In this document: in pieces, positions 24,895 to 33,476 of the stretch | Layout: each line of letters begins with the position of its first letter | Position numbering within the stretch: position 1 is the first letter of the stretch | DNA from: Campylobacter sp. | GTDB taxonomy: Bacteria; Campylobacterota; Campylobacteria; Campylobacterales; Campylobacteraceae | Assembly: GCF_019423325.1 (NCBI RefSeq) | Contig: NZ_JAHZBQ010000005.1 | Location: 1 to 45,370, forward strand | DNA length: 45,370 bases | Reading direction: 5' to 3' | Position numbers and translations under genes: made by a program | The notes under the pieces: generated by a model | Told to the model about the DNA's origin: nothing | The model's database searches: none | What the model saw: only the letters and a program-made list of their open reading frames with translations

Positions 24895-25884
24895 TTATCT
24901 GTACGCTTCGCCTATTGCTTCTCTTAGGCTTTTTAGTAGCTCGTCCGCGGTTTTCGCTTTATTGCGTGCGCTGCGATTTTTGCCGTTTAAAGTGCCGGAT
25001 TCCGCGCCGCTTACGCAGTCTTGCACGAAATACCACCAAAAATACCCGCCCACGTAGTTTTTCGCGTAGTGCGGCATCGTATAATATCGCCTCATCATCG
25101 CCTTTCTGCTCGCCTGCGTAGCGTCCGACGCCGTGTTTCCGCACTCGCCGATGCCGAGCTTTGAAGCGGGGAAGGCGCTTTGCAGATTGGTAAAAATTTC
25201 GCTCCAATCAGGCTCAAAGCCCTCGTTGTCGTCCTCGTAATAGCTTACGAAAAGATAATCCAGCCCCTCTTTCATATCTTGCGGCACGAATTTTCGCAGC
25301 CACTCGCGCATCTGCGTTTTCTGCGCTCCGCTCGGCGTATAATACGCCGTAAGCGCCGTCTTGGCGCCTTTTTTGTGAATGAGCTCGAAGGCCGCGATCA
25401 TCTTAGCGGCGATGAAATTCGCATCATCCCCCAGCCAGCCCTCGCCGTTTATTTCGTTGCCGATCTCCCAGATCGCGACGTAGGGCGCGAGCGCAGCGAA
25501 GGCGTCCGCGAACCTCTTTTCGTAACTTTTCACGCTTTTGTACGAGCTCATCTCGTAGGAGTCCACGGGGCAGGCCATCACGTACGAAACCTCGCTAAGC
25601 CGCCTAAAAAGAGGCTCATACTCGCGCGAGCTAATTTCTTTTGACATCACGACGCGCACGGTGGGTTTTGCGGGTAGGGCTTGCAGGGCGCGCACGATGC
25701 TCTGCAGCTTCGCGCCCGAGGCGTCTTGCGCGTCCTCGTACCAGCCGTCGTCGATCGTAACGCCCCAGATGAAGTCAGATTTAGAATTTTGCTTTGAAAT
25801 TTTATTTGGATTTTCGCCGTAAAGCGCGCCGCAAAACAGCGCCCCGCAAAATAGCGCGAGAAATATGTGTTTGAAATAGACCAC
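24895..25884 (-). CDS. secreted glycoside-hydrolase-like TIM-barrel protein
   Basis: 329 aa from a GTG at 25884: AAGGAAC lies 5 bases upstream and the product then opens with a signal peptide (VVYFKHIFLALFCGALFCGA). An upstream in-frame ATG at 25953 would bury that signal. The mature part has the strand motifs of clan GH-A hydrolases: IWGVTIDDGWYED, AIWEIGNEINGEGW (the NE pair is the usual acid/base position), YLFVSYYEDD and LGIGECGNT (likely nucleophile Glu), then GGYFWWYFVQD. Substrate unknown; family not resolved by eye. A periplasmic or cell-surface role is inferred from the signal peptide. Confidence 0.65.
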   Translation of the reverse strand: MVYFKHIFLALFCGALFCGALYGENPNKISKQNSKSDFIWGVTIDDGWYEDAQDASGAKLQSIVRALQALPAKPTVRVVMSKEISSREYEPLFRRLSEVSYVMACPVDSYEMSSYKSVKSYEKRFADAFAALAPYVAIWEIGNEINGEGWLGDDANFIAAKMIAAFELIHKKGAKTALTAYYTPSGAQKTQMREWLRKFVPQDMKEGLDYLFVSYYEDDNEGFEPDWSEIFTNLQSAFPASKLGIGECGNTASDATQASRKAMMRRYYTMPHYAKNYVGGYFWWYFVQDCVSGAESGTLNGKNRSARNKAKTADELLKSLREAIGEAYR

Positions 25885-25960
25885 GGCTTGTTCCTTGATT
25901 TGAAATTTTAAAAATTTAGCTCTCTGCTGGTCTTTCCACAACCGATCAAGCAATCAAAAT

Positions 25961-26554
25961 TTATCTCTTGCCTCTAAGATCATAAGAATAATACGAACGA
26001 GAAAAACCCTCTACGCTGAACATAGCAAAAGCATTAAGTGCAAGTGCTGCTAAGCTGAGCAGCACCGTAGCAGGCAGTGAAAAACGCGCCAAAAATGCAT
26101 TTGCAATAGCTGCAAGTACAAGCGCGATAAAGCAATATGAAAATATCGCGACGCCGCTAGTATCGGCAAGTTCCTGATAAAATCTATAAAAAAACAGAAA
26201 CGATGCGATGAATCCCAATGCAAGTAGCATTTGAGCGATGATGCCGCCCGCTAAAAATATAAATAACAATACGCCTATAAATATCGCCGCAAAGGCAATG
26301 GCTACGTTGCGTAAAAGGCTGCGGCTTGCGGTAAGCTTGGAGATGTTATAAATGCTAAAGATAAAAAGCACGAATGCCGCTGCGCTTAGTAATACTCCCA
26401 ATCCGCCGTAAATCCCTAATAGCAATAGCACTAGTTCGGCTATAGCTTTTAAGGCGCAGGCTGCGATGAAGGTGTATTTGATGAGTGCTACTTCTTTTTC
26501 TTGAGGGTTTGAGGGCTGCTGATCTTGAGTGTGGAGGTAGTCGTTTAAGTCCAT
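25961..26554 (-). CDS. polytopic membrane protein of unknown function
   Basis: 197 aa from the ATG at 26554, which has AAAGGAG just upstream; the earlier in-frame ATG at 26578 lacks one. A polar N-terminus (MDLNDYLHTQDQQPSNPQEK) is followed by about six membrane helices covering residues ~28-180 and a short Tyr/Arg tail. No Cys or His pairs suggest a cofactor. No family recognised; it lies 76 bases upstream of the glycosidase-like gene on the same strand. Confidence 0.6.
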   Translation of the reverse strand: MDLNDYLHTQDQQPSNPQEKEVALIKYTFIAACALKAIAELVLLLLGIYGGLGVLLSAAAFVLFIFSIYNISKLTASRSLLRNVAIAFAAIFIGVLLFIFLAGGIIAQMLLALGFIASFLFFYRFYQELADTSGVAIFSYCFIALVLAAIANAFLARFSLPATVLLSLAALALNAFAMFSVEGFSRSYYSYDLRGKR

Positions 26555-26824
26555 GGTTGCTCCTTTAAAATTTAGCAAAAGTATATCTAAAAAACGAATA
26601 GGTAAAAATAAATTTCAAAATTTAACGGCTCGCAGGCGGATATGTTGTATAAAGCAGGCGCCGCATAAAGGCGGGTAAATTTAAGAGATAAATTTTAAAA
26701 TTTAGATTGGAATTTCGGCGCTGACGCGGTGGATAAATTTTAAGCGGGCTATAAATTTAAAAAGATTTGAGATAAAATTTAGCGCAGATCTGCAAATTTA
26801 AAATCCGCAAATCCGCGCAAACTG

Positions 26825-27037
26825 CTACAAGCGGGACTCGTAGCGACGTAGCGTGTAAAGACGTTTAAGCATCTTTTTGCGAGCTGAAATTTTTTGCTTT
26901 TTGCGGACTTCCGTCATCGGCTCAAAAAATCGTCTCGCGCGAACCTCAGTAACGACTAAATTACGATCGGTTTGCTTCTTAAAGCGTCTGTAAGCTTCGT
27001 CGAATGATTCGTTCGGATATACCTTTACTCCAGGCAC
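26825..27037 (-). CDS. rpsU: 30S ribosomal protein S21
   Basis: 70 aa, basic: VKVYPNESFDEAYRRFKKQ, NLVVTEVRARRFFEP and a long Lys/Arg end (KKMLKRLYTLRRYESRL), typical of epsilonproteobacterial S21. Start taken as GTG at 27037, giving MPGVKVYPNES as in relatives. A second in-frame GTG at 27046 (three residues more) is possible; neither has ideal spacing to the AAAGG and GAGG stretches upstream. Use of GTG in a ribosomal protein gene is notable. It lies 51 bases after the lipoprotein gene on the same strand. Confidence 0.93.
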   Translation of the reverse strand: MPGVKVYPNESFDEAYRRFKKQTDRNLVVTEVRARRFFEPMTEVRKKQKISARKKMLKRLYTLRRYESRL

Positions 27038-27088
27038 TTTCCTCACCGCCTTTCAAAAAAATGAATTATGAGTTTAGCGAAAAATTCC

Positions 27089-27721
27089 TTAAATTTGCTT
27101 TTGAAGCGCTTTTTTATACTTCCACACGCTTTTGTTGTTGCGAGTATCTATCATCGAAAGCTCTAAAAGTAGGCTCTCGCTTGCTTGTGCGGTAGAATTT
27201 TTGGCTGCAGAATTTAAGCTTTTTGATTTTTTAGATCCCGTCTTACCGTCGTTTGCCACAGCAGGGCTTTGCGGTAAAATTTTACCTACCAAGATGTAAT
27301 CTGGCGCGTAGATCGAGCCGCTTTCTACGGCGTGATAGCCATGGCTTACGCCATCGTTGCTAAATACGAGTTCATCTTTACTTGGGGCGTCTGTGACGAC
27401 TGCTTTGCCTGAATGCAGCAGCGAAATTCTAATTTTTTTGCTTAAAAATTCTGCATCTACGCCGTGCGCATTCGTTCCATCCAGTGGCTCGATGCCGACG
27501 ACACTAAATCTACCGCCTTTCTTGCCGACAATACGCTTTGAGAGTAGATCAGCGATGCTTTCGCCTGCAATGCGCTCCAGATATGCGTTTGGATATCCTG
27601 CGTGATCTATGCCTCCGGTAAGCGCCGAATTATCCGTGCTTTTAGAGCCTTTAAGCGCAGCGCAGCCTGCTAAAAAGGCGCATAGTAAAATCACGAAAAA
27701 ACTTATTTTAAAATTTTTCAT
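27089..27721 (-). CDS. LpoB-like outer-membrane lipoprotein
   Basis: 210 aa. Signal peptide with lipobox LAGC at residues 17-20, so Cys20 would be lipidated. The middle (YPNAYLERIAGESIADLLSKRI, FSVVGIEPLDGTNAHGVDAE, IRISLLHSGKAVVTDA, PDYILVGKI) and the end (LLLELSMIDTRNNKSVWKYKK) follow the LpoB/YcfM pattern of penicillin-binding-protein activator lipoproteins. A Ser/Lys/Ala-rich insertion separates the last two strands. The function as a peptidoglycan-synthase activator is established for E. coli LpoB and only inferred here. Confidence 0.65.
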   Translation of the reverse strand: MKNFKISFFVILLCAFLAGCAALKGSKSTDNSALTGGIDHAGYPNAYLERIAGESIADLLSKRIVGKKGGRFSVVGIEPLDGTNAHGVDAEFLSKKIRISLLHSGKAVVTDAPSKDELVFSNDGVSHGYHAVESGSIYAPDYILVGKILPQSPAVANDGKTGSKKSKSLNSAAKNSTAQASESLLLELSMIDTRNNKSVWKYKKALQKQI

Positions 27722-27850
27722 AGCATTTCCAAATTTTATAAAATAAACTCTGCGATTATAGCGAGATTTGGTTAAATTTCGTTTTTTATAAGCAAAATTT
27801 GTAACGGATATTCCGCTCGTTCCTTTAATTTTGAGTTAAAGATTCCTTGA

Positions 27851-27856
27851 TATACT
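27851..27856 (+). promoter_or_regulatory. candidate -10 box for nrdD
   Basis: TATACT, 36 bases upstream of the chosen start. TTGAGTTAAA upstream is a half-match to FNR/CRP-type sites, but no full palindrome is present. Confidence 0.35.
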
Positions 27857-27892
27857 TTCTGCCAATTTATTCAGAAAATTCTCGGGGTGCTT

Positions 27893-30001
27893 ATGAAAAA
27901 AATCATTAAAAGAGACGGAAGTTTTCAAGAATTTCAATCCTACAAAATAAAAGATGCTATCAAAAAAGCCTACAAAAGCGTTGGTAGCGAGTTTGACGAA
28001 AAAGTCTTTGATAATGTAATGAGCGCGATCGTTTTTAAAGAGAAATTAAGCGTCGAAGATATCCAAGATCTTATCGAGAAAAAGCTCTTCGAAGCGGGCG
28101 ATTTCGACGTTTTGAAAAGCTTTATGATCTACCGCCACACTCATAAGATGCAGCGCGAGCATATCCTGGGGCTTGAGGAGGATACGACCTATATCAACTG
28201 CACCCAGACGGTCAATGAATACATCAGCAAGCAGGATTGGCGAATTTTAGCAAATTCCAATACCAGCTACTCAAACGCAGGCCTGATCAATAACACTGCC
28301 GGCAAGGTCATCGCAAACTACTGGCTAGATAAAATTTACTCTCGAGAGGAGGGCGCAGCGCACCGAAACGGAGACTACCATATTCACGATCTGGACTGCC
28401 TTACGGCGTATTGCGCGGGCTGGAGCTTGCGTGTGCTTCTAAACGAGGGCTTTAACGGCGTACGCGGTCGCGTCGAGAGCAAGGCGCCGAAGCATTTCCG
28501 CGAAGCGCTGTATCAGATGGCGAATTTCCTTGGAATTTTACAGAGCGAGTGGGCGGGCGCACAGGCGTTTAGTAGCTTTGATACCTATCTGGCGCCATAC
28601 GTTTTCCGCGATAAATTAAGCGACGATGAGGTCAAAAAGGCGATCACGAGCTTCGTGTTTAACCTAAACGTCCCGGCGCGCTGGGGCCAGAGCCCGTTTA
28701 CCAACGTCACCATCGATATGACCTGCCCTGATGATCTAAAAACGCAGATCCCTACGCACAACAACGAACATCTATTTAAAAATTTACGCGACGAGGAGCT
28801 TTTGGCCGAGGCTAAAAGGCGCGGCAAGGGCTCGCTTGAGGCGATGACTTACGGCGATTTCGAGCCTGAGATGAACCGCATCGTGATCGCGTTTTACGAG
28901 GTTTTAACGACGGGCGATAAGTGCGGCCAGCCCTTTACCTTCCCGATTCCTACGGTAAATTTAACGGAGGAGTTTGATTGGGATACGCCTGCGGCCGATG
29001 CGGTATTTGAAAACACCGCCAAGGTAGGCTCGAGCTATTTTCAAAATTTCATCGGCTCGCAATATATCACGAACGAAAAAGGCGAGCGCGTACCCAATCC
29101 AAAGGCGTATAAGCCGGGCGCCGTACGCTCGATGTGCTGCCGCTTGCAGCTCGATCTGCGAGAGCTTCTTAAGCGCGGCGGAGGACTTTTCGGAAGCGCG
29201 GAGATGACGGGAAGCATCGGCGTCGTAACGATAAATTTAGCCCGCCTAGGCTATCTGTATAAAAATAACGAAGAGGCGCTGTATGCGAGGCTGGATGAGC
29301 TTTTAGAGCTTGCAAAATCGACGCTTGAAAAGAAGCGAAAATTTGTAACCGAGATGTTCGAGCGCGGCTTGTATCCATATACGAAGCGCTATCTGCCGGG
29401 CTTTAACAACCATTTCAGCACCATCGGTATCAACGGCGCAAACGAGATGATCCGAAATTTTAGTGGAAATAAAGAGGATATTACGACGGAATTCGGGCGT
29501 AAATTTGCCCTTAAAATGGTTGAGTATCTGCGCGAGAAGATCCGCTCGTTTCAGGAGCAGACGGGCAACCTGTACAATCTCGAAGCCACGCCTGCCGAGG
29601 GAACTACGTATCGCTTTGCCAAAGAGGATAAGAAGCGCTACGCAGATATCATTCAAGCGGGATTTGATAAAAATATATACTACACCAATTCGACGCAGCT
29701 TCCGGCAAATTTCGGAAGCGATCCGTTCGAAGCGCTGGCGATGCAAGATGAGCTGCAAAGCTCCTACACCGGCGGCACGGTGCTGCATCTGTATATGAAG
29801 GAGCGCATCAGCTCGGCTCAGGCGTGTAAGCAGCTCGTAAAGAGCGTAGTACAAAACTACAAGCTTCCTTATATCACGATCACGCCGATTTTTAGCGTCT
29901 GCCATAAGCACGGCTACATCAGCGGTGAGCATGAATACTGCCCGAAATGCGACGAGGAGCTGCTGGCGGAATACAAAGCCAAGCAGAGCAAGGGCGCCTA
30001 A
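27893..30001 (+). CDS. nrdD: anaerobic ribonucleoside-triphosphate reductase, main chain without glycyl-radical domain
   Basis: 702 aa from ATG 27893 (GGGG 5 bases upstream); a GTG two codons earlier is possible. An N-terminal ATP-cone (VIKRDGSFQEFQSYKIKDAI type) is followed by the ten-stranded barrel, with DYHIHDLDCLTAYCAGWSL, ARWGQSPFTNVT and TEFGRKFALKMVEYLREK. It reduces NTPs to dNTPs without oxygen. The C-terminus stops within the zinc site region (VCHKHGYISGEHEYCPKC then ~16 residues) and lacks the glycyl-radical loop. That loop is encoded next, at 30041-30205, in the same frame after two TAA stops. Confidence 0.94.
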   Translation: MKKIIKRDGSFQEFQSYKIKDAIKKAYKSVGSEFDEKVFDNVMSAIVFKEKLSVEDIQDLIEKKLFEAGDFDVLKSFMIYRHTHKMQREHILGLEEDTTYINCTQTVNEYISKQDWRILANSNTSYSNAGLINNTAGKVIANYWLDKIYSREEGAAHRNGDYHIHDLDCLTAYCAGWSLRVLLNEGFNGVRGRVESKAPKHFREALYQMANFLGILQSEWAGAQAFSSFDTYLAPYVFRDKLSDDEVKKAITSFVFNLNVPARWGQSPFTNVTIDMTCPDDLKTQIPTHNNEHLFKNLRDEELLAEAKRRGKGSLEAMTYGDFEPEMNRIVIAFYEVLTTGDKCGQPFTFPIPTVNLTEEFDWDTPAADAVFENTAKVGSSYFQNFIGSQYITNEKGERVPNPKAYKPGAVRSMCCRLQLDLRELLKRGGGLFGSAEMTGSIGVVTINLARLGYLYKNNEEALYARLDELLELAKSTLEKKRKFVTEMFERGLYPYTKRYLPGFNNHFSTIGINGANEMIRNFSGNKEDITTEFGRKFALKMVEYLREKIRSFQEQTGNLYNLEATPAEGTTYRFAKEDKKRYADIIQAGFDKNIYYTNSTQLPANFGSDPFEALAMQDELQSSYTGGTVLHLYMKERISSAQACKQLVKSVVQNYKLPYITITPIFSVCHKHGYISGEHEYCPKCDEELLAEYKAKQSKGA

Positions 30002-30040
30002 ATAGCGATTTAAATTTTAATCTTAATGAAAGGATGGAGA

Positions 30041-30205
30041 ATGGAATTTCCAAAAGAGTTAGAAGCAAAACGCACAAAATGCGTCGTTTACACGAGAGTA
30101 ATGGGCTATTTACGCCCAGTAGAGAGCTTTAATATCGGAAAGAAGGGCGAACACAAAGAGCGCGTCTTTTTTGAAGAGAAAAAAGACAAAAAGCAGATCG
30201 CCTAG
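30041..30205 (+). CDS. nrdD: separate glycyl-radical domain of the anaerobic ribonucleotide reductase
   Basis: 54 aa. It reads TKCVVYTRVMGYLRPVESFN then IGKKGEHKERVFF, which is the C-terminal glycyl-radical loop of class III NrdD (RVxGY with radical Gly22). In most NrdD proteins this follows directly after the CPKC zinc site. Here it is 39 bases after the nrdD stop, in the same frame, with two in-frame TAA codons between and its own AAGGATGGAGA site; an in-frame ATG at 30026 could add five residues. nrdG follows after 17 bases. It would complete NrdD in trans as a small subunit; a readthrough product is less likely. Confidence 0.88.
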   Translation: MEFPKELEAKRTKCVVYTRVMGYLRPVESFNIGKKGEHKERVFFEEKKDKKQIA

Positions 30206-30222
30206 TCGCCGCTACCGGCCAA

Positions 30223-30945
30223 ATGCAACAAACGCATACGAAGCCGCCGCAAGCCTTAAACCTGCGTAACGCGCAGATTTACGAGATCACGCCGTTTACG
30301 ATGCTTGATTTTCCTGATCACATCGCCGCGATTGCGTGGTTTTGCGGCTGCAATATGCGCTGCAATTACTGCTACAACCCACAAATCGTTACTTCACGGG
30401 GTAAAATTTCAAACGAAGAGTTTCTGCGCTTTTTGGATGCGCGCGCGGGCAAGCTTCAGGGCATCGTATTTAGCGGCGGCGAATGCACCTGTGCGAGCGA
30501 TTTTATCCCGCTGGCGCACGAAGTTAAGCAGCGCGGCTTTTTGCTCAAGGTTGATACCAACGGCTCGAATCCGCAAAAGATCGAAGAGGCGCTAAGCCTA
30601 GGGCTGATCGATTATATAGCGCTTGATTTTAAGGCGCCGCGGCAGGATTTTGAGCTCATCACGAAGTCAAGCTTATACGATAAATTTCTGCAAACTCTTA
30701 GGCTTTTGCTGCGGCAAAATTTTAAATTTGAGGTGCGCACGACCGTGCATGCCGATTTTTTAAACGAAGCAAAGATCGAGCAGATGGCGCAAATTCTATA
30801 CAGCGAGGGCTACCGCGGCGTTTATTATCTGCAAAACTTCCTGCCTACCGGCGATAATTTCGGCCATTTAGATGCGCCGCTTGCGAGCTTCGATCCGAGC
30901 AAAATCCGCACCGATCTAAAGATAGAGCTTCGAAATTTTGATTAA
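30223..30945 (+). CDS. nrdG: anaerobic ribonucleotide reductase activating protein (radical SAM)
   Basis: 240 aa. CNMRCNYC gives the CX3CX2C ligands of the [4Fe-4S] cluster, and FSGGECT follows at the usual SAM-binding place. DYIALDFKAP and YYLQNFLPTG are typical of activating enzymes of this size. It makes the glycyl radical on NrdD, here presumably on Gly22 of the separate 54-aa chain. Its place directly after that small gene supports this. The start is chosen from the open frame; its ribosome binding site is weak. Confidence 0.92.
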   Translation: MQQTHTKPPQALNLRNAQIYEITPFTMLDFPDHIAAIAWFCGCNMRCNYCYNPQIVTSRGKISNEEFLRFLDARAGKLQGIVFSGGECTCASDFIPLAHEVKQRGFLLKVDTNGSNPQKIEEALSLGLIDYIALDFKAPRQDFELITKSSLYDKFLQTLRLLLRQNFKFEVRTTVHADFLNEAKIEQMAQILYSEGYRGVYYLQNFLPTGDNFGHLDAPLASFDPSKIRTDLKIELRNFD

Positions 30946-31383
30946 ATTTGCGCTGTCGCGTGCGTCTTGCTGCGATGAATGCGATGAAATTTTATTTAGC
31001 GCGCCGCGCATTGTTTGGCGTATATTGAGCTGCGATAAAATTCGTCTCGCCGTTTGCCGCAGGCATTAGCACGAAGCAAATAAACGAAATCGCACCGTAG
31101 TTCCACCTTTAAAATTTCTTTTCAAAGCTCCGTCATAAAATTTTATCATAAAGCTTTGCCGTAAAATTCCATCTCGAAATTTCGACCGTTCAGCTAGCAT
31201 AAAATTTCGCCTCACTCGGCTGGCTACGGAATTCCGCCATGTGCTCCTGCCGAGCTGTGCGCGTTTTATAAAATTCCGCGCAAATTTTACGGGTGAAATT
31301 TCACGCCTTTAAATTTTGCCCGCAAAGCCTTCAATAAGATTTTTTTCGTTACAATACGCCCTAAATTTTTAAAAAGGCAAAAA
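30946..31383. other. gap between nrdG and nrdB, AAATTT-rich
   Basis: About 440 bases with no supportable gene. AAATTT/AAAATTT words recur as in the other gaps. The only element seen is the -10-like TACAAT near its end. Confidence 0.45.
31350..31355 (+). promoter_or_regulatory. candidate -10 box for nrdB
   Basis: TACAAT within TTACAATACG, 28 bases before the nrdB start and preceded by a T-rich stretch. The same TACAATACG string lies 30 bases before the gene at 33477. Confidence 0.45.
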
Positions 31384-32406
31384 ATGGATAGAAAAAAAAT
31401 CTACAACCCCTTCTCCGACGAGACGCTTACCGATCGCAAGGTCTTCGGCGGCAATCCGCAGGGAATTTTAAATTTTACCAAGGCGAAATATCAATGGGCG
31501 CTGAAGCTTTGGGATCTGATGGAGGCCAACACCTGGTTTCCTAAAGAGGTCGATACCACCGACGACGTGCGCGATTATAACTTCAATCTCACAAGCGCCG
31601 AGAAGCGGATGTACGATCTCGTGTGGAGCCAGCTGATATCGATGGATAGCTTTCAGACCAACAATCTCGCCGATAATATCAACCCCTACATCACGGCTCC
31701 GGAGATCAACGCCGTGCTTGCTCGCCAAGCCTACGAGGAGGCCAACCACAGCAAATCCTACGCCGTCATGGTCGAGGCGATCTGTGAAAATACCGATCTG
31801 ATTTACGAGATGGAGAAGCACGACGATATGCTTCGCAGGAAAAACGACTACATCTCGAGCGTCTATGAGGAGCTTGCGGGCGAGGTTAGCGACGATAAAC
31901 TGCTGCTAGCGATGGTGGCGAATCAAATTTTAGAGGGGATCTACTTCTACAGCGGCTTTACCTCGATCTATGCGCTTGCTCGCGCGGGCAAGATGCTAGG
32001 CAGCGCGCAGATGATCCGCTTCATACAGCGCGACGAGATCACGCATCTGCTGCTCTTTCAAAACATGATAAATTCCGTCCGCAAGGAGCGCGCCGATCTG
32101 TTTAATAAGCGCAACGTGGATAAAATTTACGAGATGTTCGAGACGGCGGGAAACTTAGAGATCGATTGGGGCAAATACATCACGGATAACCAAATAATGG
32201 GCTTTACGGACGATATCATCGAAGAATACATCCACTACCTAGTCGATCAGCGCCTGCTCGCCATCGGGCTTGAGAAACGATACGGCGCGAAACATCCGAT
32301 AAAATGGGTCGATGATTTTTCTAAATTTAACGATCAAAAGAGCAACTTTTTCGAGAGCAAGGTCACGAACTACAGCAAAGGAAGCTTGAGTTTCGATGAT
32401 TTTTAG
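31384..32406 (+). CDS. nrdB: class I ribonucleotide reductase small (radical) subunit
   Basis: 340 aa. Holds the di-iron site: acidic ligands in SQLISMDSFQTNN and YEEANHSKSY (EEANH), then ANQILEGIYFYSGFTSIYAL and QRDEITHLLLF (DEITH). The radical Tyr lies in the helix two turns after the first carboxylate pair. The C-terminal SLSFDDF is the tail that docks on NrdA. It works under oxygen, in contrast to NrdD next door; nrdA itself is not in the window. AAAAAGGC precedes the ATG. Confidence 0.95.
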   Translation: MDRKKIYNPFSDETLTDRKVFGGNPQGILNFTKAKYQWALKLWDLMEANTWFPKEVDTTDDVRDYNFNLTSAEKRMYDLVWSQLISMDSFQTNNLADNINPYITAPEINAVLARQAYEEANHSKSYAVMVEAICENTDLIYEMEKHDDMLRRKNDYISSVYEELAGEVSDDKLLLAMVANQILEGIYFYSGFTSIYALARAGKMLGSAQMIRFIQRDEITHLLLFQNMINSVRKERADLFNKRNVDKIYEMFETAGNLEIDWGKYITDNQIMGFTDDIIEEYIHYLVDQRLLAIGLEKRYGAKHPIKWVDDFSKFNDQKSNFFESKVTNYSKGSLSFDDF

Positions 32407-32685
32407 CGGATTTTGCGGTTTGAAATTTTGCTCTGCCGCATCGCGGCACGAATACTTTGCAGATACTTGTCCGGCGTGGTTTGGATGCGCGATAAGCGCA
32501 GAAGGCGTATTACCTGCAAAATTTTTAAAATTTAGCCGCGCTATGTATCTAAAAAACGCAGCTTATGCTCTTTTGGCGCGGAGTGAACTTTCGGGCATTT
32601 TTAAAAATTTTAGCGGCTTGGAATTTAGACGGGGCGAAAGCTTTCGCGGCTTTAAATTTAACGCCTGGTCGGGCGGGAGCGCGTT

Positions 32686-33321
32686 ATGGTCTCGCTAGAG
32701 CGGCTTCGCTGCGAAAAGATGGCGAACGACATCGCCGAGCAGGTTAGCTTAAATCCTGCGCTTTTTGAGGCGTTTTGTAGCGTCGCTAGAAGCGAGTTTG
32801 CCCCGCTCGGCGCGCACGCTTTCAGCCTTAACGCACAGCCCATTTTGGCCAGCCAGTGGATTAGCTCGCCGCTGACGGTCGCGCGCATGACGATGGCGCT
32901 AAGCGTCGATCCGAAGGTCGAGAAAATTTTAGAGATCGGCTGCGGTAGCGGCTATCAAGCGGCGATTTTAAGCAGGATGGTTCACCGCGTTTTTGCCGTC
33001 GAGCGCGTCGAGCGGCTGGTGGGCGAGGCGAAAAGGCACTTTGCAAATCTCGGGATTTCAAACATCAGCCTGCGCCACGACGACGGCAATGCCGGGTGGA
33101 AAAATTTCGCCCCTTTCGATAGGATCTTGCTCTCCGCGTGCGCCGAGCGGATCGACGAGCGGCTGTTTGCGCAGCTGGCAATCGGCGGAATTTTGGTCGC
33201 TCCGATGAATAGGGACGGCTCGCAAAAGATCGTTAGATTTAATAAAATTTCGCCGAGCGAGATCAAGGAAGAGGAACTCGGCGCCTGCGAATTCGTCCCG
33301 TTGGTGCAGGGTCGCGGATAG
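32686..33321 (+). CDS. pcm: protein-L-isoaspartate O-methyltransferase
   Basis: 211 aa, SAM-dependent repair methylase for damaged aspartyl residues. Typical blocks: RSEFAPLGAHAFSLNAQPI, the DGQTISQP-equivalent SQWISSPLTVARM, LEIGCGSGYQAAILSRM (motif I), VFAVERVERLVGEAKR and DRILLSACAERI. GGGAG lies just upstream of the ATG at 32686. The 280 bases between nrdB and this gene hold only a compositionally poor open frame that I do not call. nrdB and pcm are also close in C. jejuni. Confidence 0.93.
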   Translation: MVSLERLRCEKMANDIAEQVSLNPALFEAFCSVARSEFAPLGAHAFSLNAQPILASQWISSPLTVARMTMALSVDPKVEKILEIGCGSGYQAAILSRMVHRVFAVERVERLVGEAKRHFANLGISNISLRHDDGNAGWKNFAPFDRILLSACAERIDERLFAQLAIGGILVAPMNRDGSQKIVRFNKISPSEIKEEELGACEFVPLVQGRG

Positions 33322-33476
33322 ATCTAGCGCGCAGTAAATTTTAAAATTTCCTACCGCCGCGGGCGCGTAAATTTAATAAAATTTTGCTGTCGCGCTTCGC
33401 CCTGAGATCAGAGTTTTATTAATTATTTATTTAAATTTAAGTACAATACGCAATTTTAATCTTACAAGGATGAGTC

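Noticed and set aside
32396..32698. Open frame between nrdB and pcm
   Set aside because: It overlaps both genes, has no ribosome binding site and has odd composition; pcm starts within it with a good site.
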